A DNA stretch of 64,000 nt from Argyresthia goedartella (Eukaryota > Arthropoda > Insecta > Lepidoptera > Argyresthiidae). The notes beneath the pieces were generated by a model that was given only the letters and a program-made list of their open reading frames with translations, was not told the DNA's origin and did no database searches. This document shows, piece after piece, positions 30,395 through 41,549 of this stretch (within the stretch, counting starts at the first letter, position 1; every line of letters begins with the position of its first letter). The stretch spans positions 12,921,501 to 12,985,500 of the forward strand of contig OX463807.1 in NCBI GenBank assembly GCA_949825045.1. The letters are read 5' to 3'. The position numbers and the translations under genes were made by a program.

Positions 30395-30560
30395 TGAGAG
30401 CTTATAATAAGTGTGTAGATAAAGCAGTGCATATATATAACTGTAATTAATAAGGCATAATTAGGCATTAAAACACTCGCTCTTGTGATCTTATTATGAA
30501 ACTCGCCTATAAGCTAGTTTCATAAAGCCACACTCAAAGTTTACTGTCTTTCATTATTTA
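30395..30560 (+). repeat. Diverged partial copy of the hairpin repeat family
   Basis: Contains gcaacacgggttcctgaac, gtgtgtagataaa, aggcattaaaac and the hairpin atgaaactcgcc...gtttcataaa, in the same order as the copies at 33190, 48040 and 63520, but it is the most diverged. Confidence 0.65.
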
Positions 30561-30849
30561 ACAAAACTATTATTTATAATTCCAAAAAACTAGTCAAGCC
30601 AGATTAACTAGTTATCACGTGAAAACGTGGTACAGATATATTAGCCTAATATGTTGATGTCAATGGATTCGAACAATGTTACTGATATCAAAAAAGGTGA
30701 TTGATGAACGAATGAATGAATTACACCAGTTTACATTGAAAAATACCCACACACGTAACCAGTGTACCTATATATTTAGAGTAAGACACCATAAACCTCA
30801 CACTGAAGTCGAAAACAAATTAGGACGAAAGTTGCACTGAGTTTCAGGA

Positions 30850-31124
30850 TATACAGGTAACATTTAATTGGCTTACTATATTTTGGGGAACGATACCACC
30901 CATCAATATGAACAACTTTCCTCAATGAAAAAAAATAATTGTCCCTCGGTGCATTGACCCGATCAGCTGATTACAAGTTACTATGGGAGACCCGTTTTTT
31001 TTTCGTTTGCGACCATATGTTTCTTGTAGAAAGTAGTTTATAATTATAAATACATCCATCATTCAATCAATTCAATTATATCATTCCCCAAAATATGGCC
31101 AGCTAATTAAATGTCAACCTGTAT
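30850..31124. mobile_element. MITE with about 46-bp terminal inverted repeats
   Basis: The left end begins tatacaggtaacatttaatt and contains attttggggaa. The right end is its reverse complement with a few changes (31079-31124). There is no coding capacity. The size and symmetry fit a non-autonomous DNA transposon. Confidence 0.75.
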
Positions 31125-32034
31125 ACATGTCATACTATGTTTTGTTTGTTACATCATAGTCTTGGACTAGTTAGGAGATAAACATTGTAAGAGTCCTGAC
31201 CCCTCTGAGGTGAGCCCTAGGCTTTCATTATGTAGTAAAACAAAATTACCTTTGATTCATCGCTTTTAAAATGTAAGCAAAAAAACAAAAAACGGGACCT
31301 TGCTAGTGCCACTACCCGCGCCCCCAGTTATAGAGTTCACCACAGAGGAGTCCCGACTTTAAGTTTATTGTGTTATATCTAGTCCAAAAACAAAGTTCCG
31401 AAGTCAAACTTTTCCATTTACGATCGATCGATGACTAGTCTAATAATTGCAGTTTTATTGCACTCTATGATCAATAGATGCTGAACAGTGAAATAAAATG
31501 TGAACAGTATGGTGGTGACATCTTCTCTATTTAGCTATAAACTTCTGTGATAAATGTCATATAGATCATAGTACGAAAAACTAAGTTATCTGTATGGTAA
31601 TCTACCGGGTGACGTGATCATTCAGTTCCATTCTCATGACATTTAGATCACTCTGTACTGGTAGCACAGCACAGGGTGTGATGACATTGCTTGGTTTAGC
31701 CACATGAACCTTTAATTCGCCTGATGGTCATACCTTTCTTACACGGTTTACGACACAAATATCTTGAAGAATGTTAGAGGAGTGGTCAGCAAAGATAAAA
31801 TTCACCTGAGGCTAGAGTTTGTTCGTTAAGGGTGAACGCTTATTTTACAGTTTTATTATCCTGCGTGAGGCTATTGCAGTCCCATAGTATATTAGTAGTT
31901 GAGAATTTTGTTCCGAACTTCGGTGTACATAAATATAAATGTAACAGGCAACTCAGGTAGGTCACTGCTACACCTGGTACAACTAGTACGGAGATGTCCT
32001 TTCAAACCACGGGAAAATAGGCCCTCCCTTAAAC
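31125..32034. other. No gene recognised
   Basis: AT-rich non-coding sequence; nothing supportable was seen on either strand. Confidence 0.4.
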
Positions 32035-32103
32035 ATAAGCTAGTGAAATAAGTTAATCGGAAGGGGGGGGGGGGCGTCCGATTAACTTATTTCACTAGCT
32101 TAT
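32035..32103. repeat. Perfect 27-bp inverted repeat around a G12 run
   Basis: Arms 32035-32061 and 32077-32103 are exact reverse complements. The 15-base loop is a, twelve G, cg. It would extrude as a stable hairpin on either strand. Confidence 0.9.
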
Positions 32104-33189
32104 ATATTCCCTTCCCTCCCGTTAAAAGAGGAAGAAATTGTGCAACTGGATACTGAATATTTTTTGAAAATATTGTTTGTCTTTTTCCTATTTAAATTAT
32201 CGAACCTGCTCACAACATTTCACGAGAATCGGTTGAGAATTGCTTTCTGTAGAGGAGAATATTCGGACAGCTAGTAATCCGTCTGTCCGGATTATTGGCT
32301 GTCAGAGATACAAAAAATATGAAAGCATTTTTGCCCAAGCGGAAACATAGAAATGTAAAGGTCTAGATAATATTAAATGGCTTGTGTTTAAACGATTACC
32401 AAAAACGCACCTATTTTACTACCAATAAATTAGAAATGACTGCCAGAATAGATAAATTTCCACCAAATTGTGTTTGGATAAATGATCACCAAACTTCTTT
32501 TTATGTTTTGTGTACTTAAGATTATGTTTTAAGTATTTTTTGTTGTTCTTACATGTTCAACCTAACACGAAGGATAAAGGGGGCTTCGCTTCGCTCACCC
32601 CCTTTACCCTTCACCTAAGCTACTGCAGTATTTTGCCCTGATATTTTTTGCAAATTTTGGTGGTATCCATTTTTGGTAGGAAAAAAATATTTGGGTGATC
32701 ATTATATTTGTTGCCATATTAAATTTGGTGGTCTTCTTTTAAAATAAGATTCTATGTTTCTTAGAAAAAAATAAATTTATGATTGAGATATGTTTTTTTG
32801 TCAATTCCAATTGGAAGATTTTCAAAATTGCGCGGGTATCTTGGGTTGCAAAATTATTGGTGGCTACTTTCATACATACAAACTTATATTTATGATTAAG
32901 CCTTTCGATCGGTGTCGTAAAAATAGAGGGATATTTTTCTACATTTTGCGGGTTCGTTTGCCGATTAACACAGATGATTTTAAAAAGCTTTGAATGCAGT
33001 TCAAATTGTTTTCAAAAATAAAATAAAGTCTTATTCATGTAAAATGCTCTATCTACAATATATAAGTTACTTTCCTCCCTCAATGTAGCATTGCCACGGG
33101 ACACCCTGGATATATGTTAGCTAATATAGATAAAAATGTTGAATTGTAGTAAATGGTATACCTACCTTTATCTGGTGCCGATGCTGTTA
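32104..33189. other. Non-coding with old dispersed repeat fragments
   Basis: The stretch cgaacctgctcacaacattt followed by cacgagaatcggttgag (32195-32235) looks like a fragment of a dispersed insect repeat. Short frames (for example 32790-32993) have no recognisable domain. An imperfect hairpin lies at 32575-32615. Confidence 0.4.
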
Positions 33190-33575
33190 AAGTGTTTATC
33201 TACACACGTATCATATACCTTCTTTACTGCGTCCAAAAACTACACGTTACGACCAGCATAATGATAAACTTCTTGGTAAAAACTAATTTCTTATCTGAAT
33301 ATTGATTATTATGACCATAATGTACAAAAATTTGTCAAATTATGACATTCAAATTTCGAATGCCGACGCCCGCCTGCTTGCCGCCACTAGTTTGTCTGTG
33401 AAGTTGGTAGGTACTACCGAACAAGCTAAACAACTCAAAAGCAATGATCAATGCCATAATGGCGGTCGAACATGCGGTTCCTGAACACAACAAAGAGAGT
33501 TAATGTAATGTGTGTTGAAAAACTAGTGTATGTAACTGTACATAATTAGGCATTAAAACTCTCGAGTTATATTAG
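33190..33575 (+). repeat. Hairpin repeat family, copy 1
   Basis: Runs from tttatctacacacgtatcat through a single copy of gacattcaaatttcgaa(t/c)gccgac to cattaaaactctcgag. It lacks the terminal hairpin seen in copies 2 and 3. Confidence 0.8.
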
Positions 33576-33819
33576 GTATCCTTAATTTTCCTGTGTGTAA
33601 GATAGCAAAATGTTGCTACCTCCATACTCCATGTACATAGCCAGGTGCATTTAAAAGTTTGTATGTGGTATTGAAAAAAAAACCCCCACTATTTAAATCA
33701 TACTTTTCTCCAAATTTTTCCAGTGATGTTTTAGTAAAAATATATGACGTTTTTCCACCAAATTTTTGAACCAGTAGTTTCAGAGATCCTTATATTTTTT
33801 AATTTCTCGTCCGTTCTTC

Positions 33820-34140
33820 CGTCTGTCTCATGAACCGTGATAGGAACACAATTGAAATTTTCACAGGTGACATATTTATGTTGCCGCTATAACAACAAAT
33901 ATTAAAAAACAGAATAAATTTAAGGGGACACCCATACAACAATTCTTTCAATACCACATACAAACTTATGAATGCACCTGGTTACGTAAATAGATTTTGA
34001 AAGTAGCCGTAACCAATAACTTTGTAAAACACATGCTACGTAAAATCCAAACTATTCACTCCACACCATCCCTACCATTGTACGGTGGTACAGAAACCTT
34101 CGTGCGCTTGTTAGACTCGCACTTGACCGGTTTTAACTGT
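33820..34140 (-). repeat. Lepidopteran-type dispersed repeat (GACA-repeat family)
   Basis: Minus-oriented copy with ccgtctgtc near its left end, gaaattttcacaggtgac, ttgccgctataacaacaaat, and ending ttcgtgcgc...gactcgcacttgaccggttt. Parallel copies are at 40738-41032, 47028-47490, 56625-57022 and 63008-63060. Confidence 0.8.
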
Positions 34141-34567
34141 TTAAACTAGCTGGTACAAGTTTCTGCAGGGCAGGACAGAAGTAATGGTTCATATTCTTCG
34201 GGCAACTACCGAAAACTGCTCCAAACTCTAGCAGCATATTATTATTGGTTTGCAAAATCTGCAAGTGACCTCTGTCCCCCAAATTCATTCACCTATGTAA
34301 GTATAAGATATTACTAATTATATGGTCATCATTTCCTGAAATTGGCTACATTCATGATTAAAGATTGTCATTTATTCTTGTCGGTCAAATATTATTTTAT
34401 TGATTACGACATACCCATGATAGAACCAATTGTTACTTGGATTCGAAGTATTGCAATATTAAATATTTTCATCAAAGTTCTAAATCTTTTTTCACTGTTT
34501 CCATCAGTCACGGAATTGATGGATTGAGGTTGTAGTCGAACCGTTCTGTTTAACAATGTAAATAGTA

Positions 34568-34713
34568 CGGCCTTACTAATAAAATAAGTTACTCATAGCA
34601 TAACTTATACCATGTTTTCTCTTGCTTTGATATTTGAAATTTACTCGACATATGAAAAGGACAAAACACTGTATAAGTTAAACAATGAATAACTTTTTTT
34701 ATTAGTAAGGCCG
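34568..34713. mobile_element. MITE with about 28-bp terminal inverted repeats
   Basis: The left end cggccttactaataaaa... is matched by ...ttttattagtaaggccg on the right, with two mismatches; symmetry continues weakly inward (ataacttatac against gtataagtta). 146 bp, non-coding. Confidence 0.75.
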
Positions 34714-36319
34714 ACAGTTTAAAATTCACAAGCGCCCTCTAGACACTAACTTAAGAACTTTGAAGTTCAGATGAAAACCATGTTGCTTTCAGTGTCCATA
34801 GCAAATTAATCATACAAAACAGTACGGATTTAATATAACAGATGTCGCTGTAGATTCACTATCCAATAACAGCTAGGAGTTACAACTGAATTAATTTTAA
34901 AACCCGTGCTAAAGGCAACCGGAATGAGTCGTCAAGAGCTGTCTGATGATCTAGTTTGGTTTAGCTCTCTATTTAATTATTTTTGAATTCCACAACTTGT
35001 TTTTTTTTTATTTTTTGAACATATATAGGTAAATAGTATAAGTACATACGTACGTACATACATTCTACATACCCACTCACCGAGACAGAGTCAGCTGACC
35101 GGCGCTGTGAAACGCCCACTGTTTTTTTCCGTCCGCACCGCGCGCGACGTCGGGGGCGACCGACTCGGCAAAAACCATAATTGAGGGCCAACTACTAATG
35201 CTATCACAAAATAAAATGTATTGCTAGAAAGATCAAGAAATGAAGAATGTAATTTAATTAATCGTTAATTACCTGTTTGTTAGAGAAAGCGCCAAAAACG
35301 ATTAAAAGTTGGCGATAACTACAACTTTTCAGTATTTTTATTTTCATCTCGATGTATAGTAGTTTTGCTGCTAGTAATTGTTGTAAACTATTTTACTACT
35401 ATAAAGTAGATTATGTAAGCTTTCAAACGATACTAACATTGTTATATAACTCATACATCTAGCATGTAGATAAAATCGATAAGTCTGAGTACTACTCAAA
35501 AAGTTGCATGGTCTCAGGGAATGCCCGGGCGCCCTCGAAAATCGACAAGATGGCCGCCCGTCTAATGGTAGATTTGCACGGGTACGAGTATGCGTAATAT
35601 CAGATGGTATTATGTTATAATTGGTATTATATTTCAATGAAACTCATACTGTAATCATTTTATTGTTTATTGAGGATAAATTTACTCATTAACCATTCTG
35701 TCGCCTGTTTGAAATCGGGAATCTGGTATCGAGAAACTAGGTATTTTATCAATACTGATTAATTGCGTACAAATAATATGCTATGCTTGAATATCAAATA
35801 AAACAATATATGAGCAGCATAAAGAGAGAGCGAGATAAAGGGAACTATTCACATTTTTATAGGAAAATTTAAGTTCATATCATGCCTGGCAGGAAATGCT
35901 AGGAAAATACCACCAATATTTTACCAATATTTCGGTTAAAATACCACGCAGTAGTCTGTAAATACTAGCAGTATTTATTTTATAGCTTCTCCTGCCAAGA
36001 TATAAATGCGACAGTCGGTATAGCGAAAGCGAAGAAATTTATGAAATGGTAAATGTCAATTCAAGGTTACTGCTAGATCGCCTTTGCTGTCGAAACATAA
36101 CTTGACTGTGTGGGAAGAAATGTAATTGGTAATAAATAAAAAATCTTATTTCATAATCGTAATGTTTTTATTTTATCATGACCCTTCAAATGCTCTTCAT
36201 TCCTGCTCAGGAAAACACAAAGACATAAAAATAAGCTTACAAGACATAAGCTCTTTACAAGGCACAGAAAAAGACAAACAGATGCATAAATAATTAAAAA
36301 ATATATATTAATACCGACT
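34714..36319. other. No gene recognised; one possible MITE
   Basis: Non-coding. A tacgtacgtacatacat microsatellite lies near 35046-35062. An imperfect inverted pair (ctggcaggaaatgcta near 35886 and tagcttctcctgccaag near 35985) could mark a 120-bp MITE. Confidence 0.35.
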
Positions 36320-36450
36320 TCAGTAGCCACATCACAAAATAAAGTTAATTGTACTCCGGCTGGGATTCGAACCTGAACTCTAACTTTTTTGTATGATAAC
36401 GTCTAGGTAATCAGACCAAATTTTTATATTTTTTTAAGTTTTTTCAAGAT
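36320..36450 (-). repeat. tRNA-derived SINE-like sequence
   Basis: On the minus strand a tRNA-like head (tggtctgattacc... then ggttcgaatccc, an RNA polymerase III B box) is followed by a body ending gaagtcggtatt. A similar body end (gaagtcggttaaaa) appears on the plus strand at about 36613-36627. Confidence 0.55.
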
Positions 36451-36987
36451 CTACTGGATGGATTTCCAAATTTCAAGAAATGGGACCAAACTGGAAGCGT
36501 GCTCTATCTCATATCAAAATTTTTTTTTTCAAATCGTCTATATTTACTACCAAATTTGAGGTAAAAAACACAAAAAAGAAAATACAACCGAATTGAGAAC
36601 CCCCTCCTTTTGTGAAGTCGGTTAAAAGTAAGCTTACAAGGAAGGAAAACACACCAACACACAGTTAGTAAATACAGACAGAAAAGTGTAAGGTTTGAGT
36701 ACTTGTACATGAACGATGCAAAGAAAACATGCTCTCAAAAGGCACAGGAAAACACACATATTAAAATAAGCTTCCAAGACAAAAACACACCAACAGACAG
36801 TTAGTAAATATGTACAGACAATAAAGTATAAGGTTAGTACTTGGTCATGCACAAAAAATAAGAATGTCCTGAACGTCATTTCCATGGGGTTTCCACCGGT
36901 CTCTCCGCTAAGTGGTCTGTGTCAGCGCTCGTCGGTAGTCGCTCGTCAAAGTCTGTTAAGTCATGACATGTCACTAAGTCTATCAAG

Positions 36988-38870
36988 TCATGTCATGTCA
37001 GGGTGATATCCAGAAAAACATAGAATACAAAGTGGTACTTTGCAATGCATGCACTGATATATAGTTCTCGAAGTCCTTTGATTGTTCTTGCAGTGGACGC
37101 AACGGTTTCAAGTTCAATTCCGGGAAGTGCCTTTCTTTTTGAGGCGTGGGTTTGGTCATGTTGGGTCGTTTGGTCATCTGTCCTATGTTCGTCATATAGA
37201 GTCGTGGTTCATCTCTGATGACGATGTGGCGGTGTCGTAACAGAAGGTCTTCAGCAAGCCGGGTGCGAAATTGTCTGTGGCTTATTTTAGGATCTTTGTT
37301 ATTATATAGCACAAATGCATTAAAAAGGGCGGTGCTATACAGCCTGCTAAAGGCCTTCTTATACCATACCTTGTTTCTAATTCGTTCCAAGGGATGCGCG
37401 GACAGAAATTGGTCCTTTCTGTCCACGCCACCCATAGATTTGTTGTAATCGAGTACAACCTGAGGTTTATATGTCAGTCTGTTGTGTTTGTGATGCTCTC
37501 CGATTAGAAGTGCATGATATGTCGAGATCAAACTCACCAAGTTTTGATCTCGCCATACCATTGCACACAAATCGTGAGTGTAGCTGGTCGCCACTTCACC
37601 TTGTCGAAGTTCACTCTTTTGTAAAGTTTTCAGAGAATCTGGAACAAACTCTCTGTTGAGTCGCAACGTTCCATAACAATCGGTTTTCGTCTTTTAAGGC
37701 ACCTCAGTAACAATGGAGAATTATAGAAATTGTCCATTATTACTGTGTGACCTCGGTCAAGTAGCGGCTCAATCAAGTCGTTAACTATTTTTGCAGTAGC
37801 GTTTGTCGGTCGGTCTTCGTTAGGTTGGTTTGCGTCGTTTTGGGTCAGTGTCTCGTCATTGGCAACGTCGGGTCGGTCAAAAGGTGTCGGTGGGTGAGTT
37901 TGCGTCCCGTCATCGTCGTGCGTCTCGTCGTCGTCGTCGTTGTCAGGTTGGTCGGGAACGTCGGTCGGTTGGTCGGTCTTTTTACCAGTATAAACAAAAA
38001 ATTTCCAGAGGTACCCCGAACTGGACTCACACAGCTCATAGGTTTTGATACCGACCTGAGCCGCTTTTGTGGCGATTTTTTGAGCGAAGCTCAATCGCCC
38101 ATGCCATTTCAAAAGCGACTCATCGATAGCAATCTCTTGAGCTGGTGTGTAGAGCTCTGAAAATTTTTTGTTTAAATGGTCAAGAACAGGTCGTATTTTG
38201 CCCAGTCGCGTCCTGTCGTTCGTCAAAGTTGTATTGTCGACGAAATGGTACACCGCTTTTAGCATAGCAAAACGGTTATATGACATTATCCTGCTGAAGT
38301 AGGGCATTGTACCGTAGCCATTGTACCTGAAGTACTTTTCTTCTTCGGGCATTGGGTACAAGCCCTGTAGGATGAGCAGTGCTAAAAACGAGACCATTTC
38401 GTCACGGTCCGTTGCAGTCCACCTTCTAATTCGTGCCGATGGTTTAAGGCTATTATCGAGTTTTTGTTGGGCATATCTGTTTGTTTCTGTCACCAAGTTG
38501 TCTATGAAGTTGTGGTCAAACATAAGGTCAAATATGTCTATGGGCGTCATTTCACTCAAGTCGAAAGTCGGTCCTGAACGTCCAGTAAATGTCTCTCTTT
38601 GTCCCCTTAAATGTTCCCTGGTGCTACGCCAGTCAAAAAAATACGTCTCTCCGTCCTGTGTCGTGTCTGTAACTATCTCCCGCGTTGCCATGTCGTTAAG
38701 TCGGTCTTCTGCCTCTAGTACTCTCAACTCCGTCTCTCGCATGTCAAAGTCAAATGCTGGTTGCGGCACCAGCTCCGGCGCAAAAACCTCGTCAGAATCA
38801 GAGTCAGGGTCAGAGACCACGTCAGCGAACCAGTCCGTCACGACGCCGTCAAAGTTAGCGTCGAGAACAC
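36988..38870 (-). pseudogene. piggyBac transposase exon (DDE_Tnp_1_7 type)
   Basis: The exon starts after ttctttttgttccag at 38871 with VLDANFDGVVTDWF. The transposase fold follows: FDLMFDHNFIDNLVTETNRY, TMPYFSRIMSYNRFAMLKAV, EIAIDESLLKWHGRLSF (first catalytic Asp) and HTVIMDNFYNSPLLL (second Asp). A one-base shift occurs near 37683. Then DYNKSMGGVDRKDQFLS (Asp region) and VWYKKAFSRLYSTALFNAFV follow. Near 37105 a second shift moves the C-terminal finger (C-x2-C, C-x2-C, C-x2-C, H) into another frame that ends at 36988. An unusual acidic, Asp/Thr/Pro-rich insert of about 60 residues lies between the first two catalytic Asp residues. No TTAA-flanked terminal repeats were found. Confidence 0.88.
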
Positions 38871-39193
38871 CTGGAACAAAAAGAACACGTGGGTTAATTC
38901 CGATGAATAACAAGGTGATCACTCGTGCCTGAAAAATGTACTCTTAGTGTAGATATTTTGTTTTATTTATTTGCAAAACCAACAGTTAACTTTATTTAAA
39001 GTAACATAACATATTGACAGACTTACAATTTAATCTATAAAATAGCCAATTATTGGTCTCAATCGGGCCCATATTTAAATTTTCCTTATACTATCGTTCA
39101 CAATAGAGGACCGATCACCCGCCTGTGGTTCAACGGGCGTCCCAACTCACATCTATATAACTATACTGTCGTTGGTAGGTATTCTAAACTTAC

Positions 39194-39706
39194 CGATGGA
39201 AACCATGCTTTGACGCCTTTTCGCTGACGCCACCACCTCTGCCTCCACTTCCTCCACAGCGCCCACCTCAGGCGCCACTTCCTGCGCCAGCACTATTTCC
39301 AAGCCGTTGATGTCTAATATAAAAATAAAAAATATATATTTTTTTTTCATAAATACACTAATTTGTACACAAATAATAACAATTAACAGACATAACAATA
39401 TCTACATACCCAGGTCATCTAAAACATCGGCTAAAGATGCATCAACCGCCACTTCAGGCGCCTCATCCGGCTCCCTCTCCTTCTGCGCCAGCACCATCTC
39501 CAATGCGTCGATGTCTAATAAAAATAAAACAAGAAAAACATATATAGTTTCATAAATACAATACGCATTTAAACACAAATAATAACAATTAACAGACAAC
39601 AATATCTACATACCCAGGCCATCGGCTAAAGATGGTGGCCGCAAAATGTTTCGTAAATCACGGCACTCATACGGCATCATCTCGTCGCACAACAACGCGT
39701 TGATGT
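39194..39706 (-). repeat. Three tandemly duplicated exon-intron units (DI-N/D exons)
   Basis: Exons start at 39706, 39514 and 39313 (spacing 192 and 201 bases) and are 93, 105 and 120 nt, all phase 1-1. Each begins ac-atc-(a/g)ac-g (D-I-N/D-x-L), and two share VLAQ. Acceptors (tctaat on the plus strand) and upstream donors (gtatgtagatattg) are also shared, as are blocks of the introns. Confidence 0.8.
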
Positions 39707-40004
39707 CTAATAAAAATAAAACAAGAAAAATTTATATTGTTTCATAGATACACTACTAATCTGTACACACATAATAGTTAAAGGGCTTTGAGAACTTTAA
39801 ACAGACATATCAATATCTACATACCCATGTTAGCATCGGCCGTTGCCTGCGCTGGAGATGGTCGTGGCACCATTATTGGGATTTCTCGTTGGGGCGAAGG
39901 AAACCTGCAAGATAAGAACAATACAAATTTACATTTATTTAAGGTAGCGATGAGACAAACAACTTTTACAACAAGAAAGATAACAAGTTACCATAGTAAA
40001 TTAC

Positions 40005-40169
40005 CTGGTATCCCTCTTCCTTGGTGGGGCGTCGGGAAGAAGAACACGGACCATTTCCTTCGCCCTTTTTAGAGACTTATATTCGGCCCGGACTTCAGGC
40101 GTTAACTTTTTTAGCCTTCTGGTAGTTAGGGCTGCCGCTGCCTTAACTTTCATATGTTCGCTTATTGAG
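40005..40169 (-). CDS. Predicted basic helical exon of the piggyBac-derived gene
   Basis: 165 nt, phase 2-2, between ttctttcag and ccag|gtaatt. Encodes SISEHMKVKAAAALTTRRLK, then a Lys/Arg-rich helix ending PPRKRDT, possibly DNA-binding or nuclear-targeting. No similar exon was seen in the locus. Confidence 0.6.
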
Positions 40170-40242
40170 CTGAAAGAAATATTAAAAATATATTTTAATA
40201 CAATAGAGAAACCCATTTAAATGTTACATGATTAATACTTAC

Positions 40243-40639
40243 GGTTGAGGCTCGAGCCCTCCGCGACCATCAGCAGCACCGCGAGCATCACCTCGGCTGC
40301 TGAGTCCACTTGTCGACCTGAAATAATCATAAAAATAAATAGCCATACAAAAAATAAGTGAAGCCAGTTTTAATTTTACATGAGTACGCTTACGGTTGAG
40401 GCTCGAGCCCTTCGCGACCATCACAAGTACCCCGAGCATCATTGAGTCCACTTGTCGACCTGAAATAAATTAAAAAAATAAATAGCCATAGAAAAAATAA
40501 CTGAGTTTTAATTTTACATGAGTACACTTACGGTTGAGGCTCGAGCCCTCCGCGACCTCTTCCGCCTCCGCGCCTACGACCACGCCCACGTCCACGCCCT
40601 CGTCCGCGCCCGCGCACACGTCCGCACTCAGGTACCCCA
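40243..40639 (-). repeat. Three duplicated Arg-Gly exons ending GLEPQP
   Basis: Exons 40639-40532 (108 nt), 40459-40394 (66 nt) and 40317-40243 (75 nt), all phase 2-2. Each ends with the codons for GLEPQ plus cc, immediately followed by gtaag; the last two also share the start STSGL. The first encodes a run of RG repeats. Introns are 72-76 bases long. Confidence 0.8.
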
Positions 40640-40737
40640 CTGAAATAAACGCAATAAATAAAAAACAAATTCACCGACACAACTACAATACAAACAACAG
40701 AAATTATAAACACAGATATATACAAAAAAAGCAGAGT

Positions 40738-41032
40738 GTGGGTCAGACTCGCGCACAAAGGGTTCCGTACCATTAACTATTAAAACGCAAAAAAAACACA
40801 TTTTTTGTATGGGAGCTCCCTTAAATATTTTTTTTTCTGTTTTTTAGTTTGTTGTTATAGCGGCAACAGAAATACATCATCTGTAAAAAAATCAACTGTC
40901 TAACTATCACGGTTCATGAGATACAGCCTGGTGACAGACAGACAGACAGACGGACAGACAGACGGACAGGCAGACAGCGAAATCTTAATAATAGGGTCCC
41001 GTTTGGCACCCTTCGGGTACGGAACCCTAGAA
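40738..41032 (+). repeat. Lepidopteran-type dispersed repeat in an intron of the piggyBac-derived gene
   Basis: Plus-oriented copy: gactcgcgcacaaagggttc, ttgttatagcggcaacagaa, actatcacggttcatgag, a gacagaca/gacggaca run, and ggtacggaaccctag. It lies within intron 2 (40640-41098), which suggests that intron existed before the repeat arrived. Confidence 0.85.
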
Positions 41033-41549
41033 ACGTATATAATAAATAAAACATTGCCCTACTTCTAGCGCAGTCGAATAAAAATTAGTAATACTTACGA
41101 CTGAAGCTCTCCAGGTTCTATGTCTGCAGTAATCTGCACAAATTTTATTATATTACATTTCTATTTGAATGAATATAAAAAAAAGTATCACAAAATATCC
41201 TCACAAGATACTGCATGTAAACAGGCCATTTGTTACTGTAGATTTCGTTAGGTCTAGTTTGAGTATCGAAAAGTATTGAAAAATACCGGTACACCATACT
41301 GCACCGTGATAGTGTAAATGAACCTTAGCCACGCCCCAATGGAGACGAAACGAATTTACGAATTGGTAATTTATGCTAAATCTAAGCTAACCTCCATAGA
41401 TTACTATTGTGAATGGATGTAAATATGAAGATAAGTACATATTCTACCCCATTTGAGCATTATTGGCAGGTTTTTGTGAAATAATAACTCGATACACACA
41501 AATTACCGCCAAAAAACCAACCGCTACAACGGCTTTCTCCATTTCCAGG

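Larger units (their letters stand above)
36988..41542 (-). pseudogene. Eleven-exon piggyBac transposase-derived gene, two frameshifts
   Basis: Predicted exons on the minus strand: 41542-41507, 41133-41099, 40639-40532, 40459-40394, 40317-40243, 40169-40005, 39904-39825, 39706-39614, 39514-39410, 39313-39194 and 38870-36988. Every junction has GT-AG ends with good consensus (mostly GTAAGT or GTATGT donors and TTTCAG or TTAG acceptors), and all phases match. The first ten exons give 883 nt that join in frame to the transposase. The product would have a short hydrophobic start (MEKAVVAVGFLA), an Arg-Gly-rich part, a basic helical part, acidic segments, then a piggyBac transposase with a Cys-rich finger. 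The first exon is the least certain. Two one-base shifts in the last exon argue for a pseudogene or sequencing errors. I do not recognise the N-terminal half. Confidence 0.68.

Noticed and set aside
38321..38932. Plus-strand Ser-rich frame of 203 residues.
   Set aside because: Antisense shadow of the piggyBac transposase exon.
40920..40980. Short regularly spaced gacagacagacg units, briefly considered as a CRISPR-like array.
   Set aside because: It is a GACA/GACG microsatellite inside a dispersed eukaryotic repeat, with no spacers.
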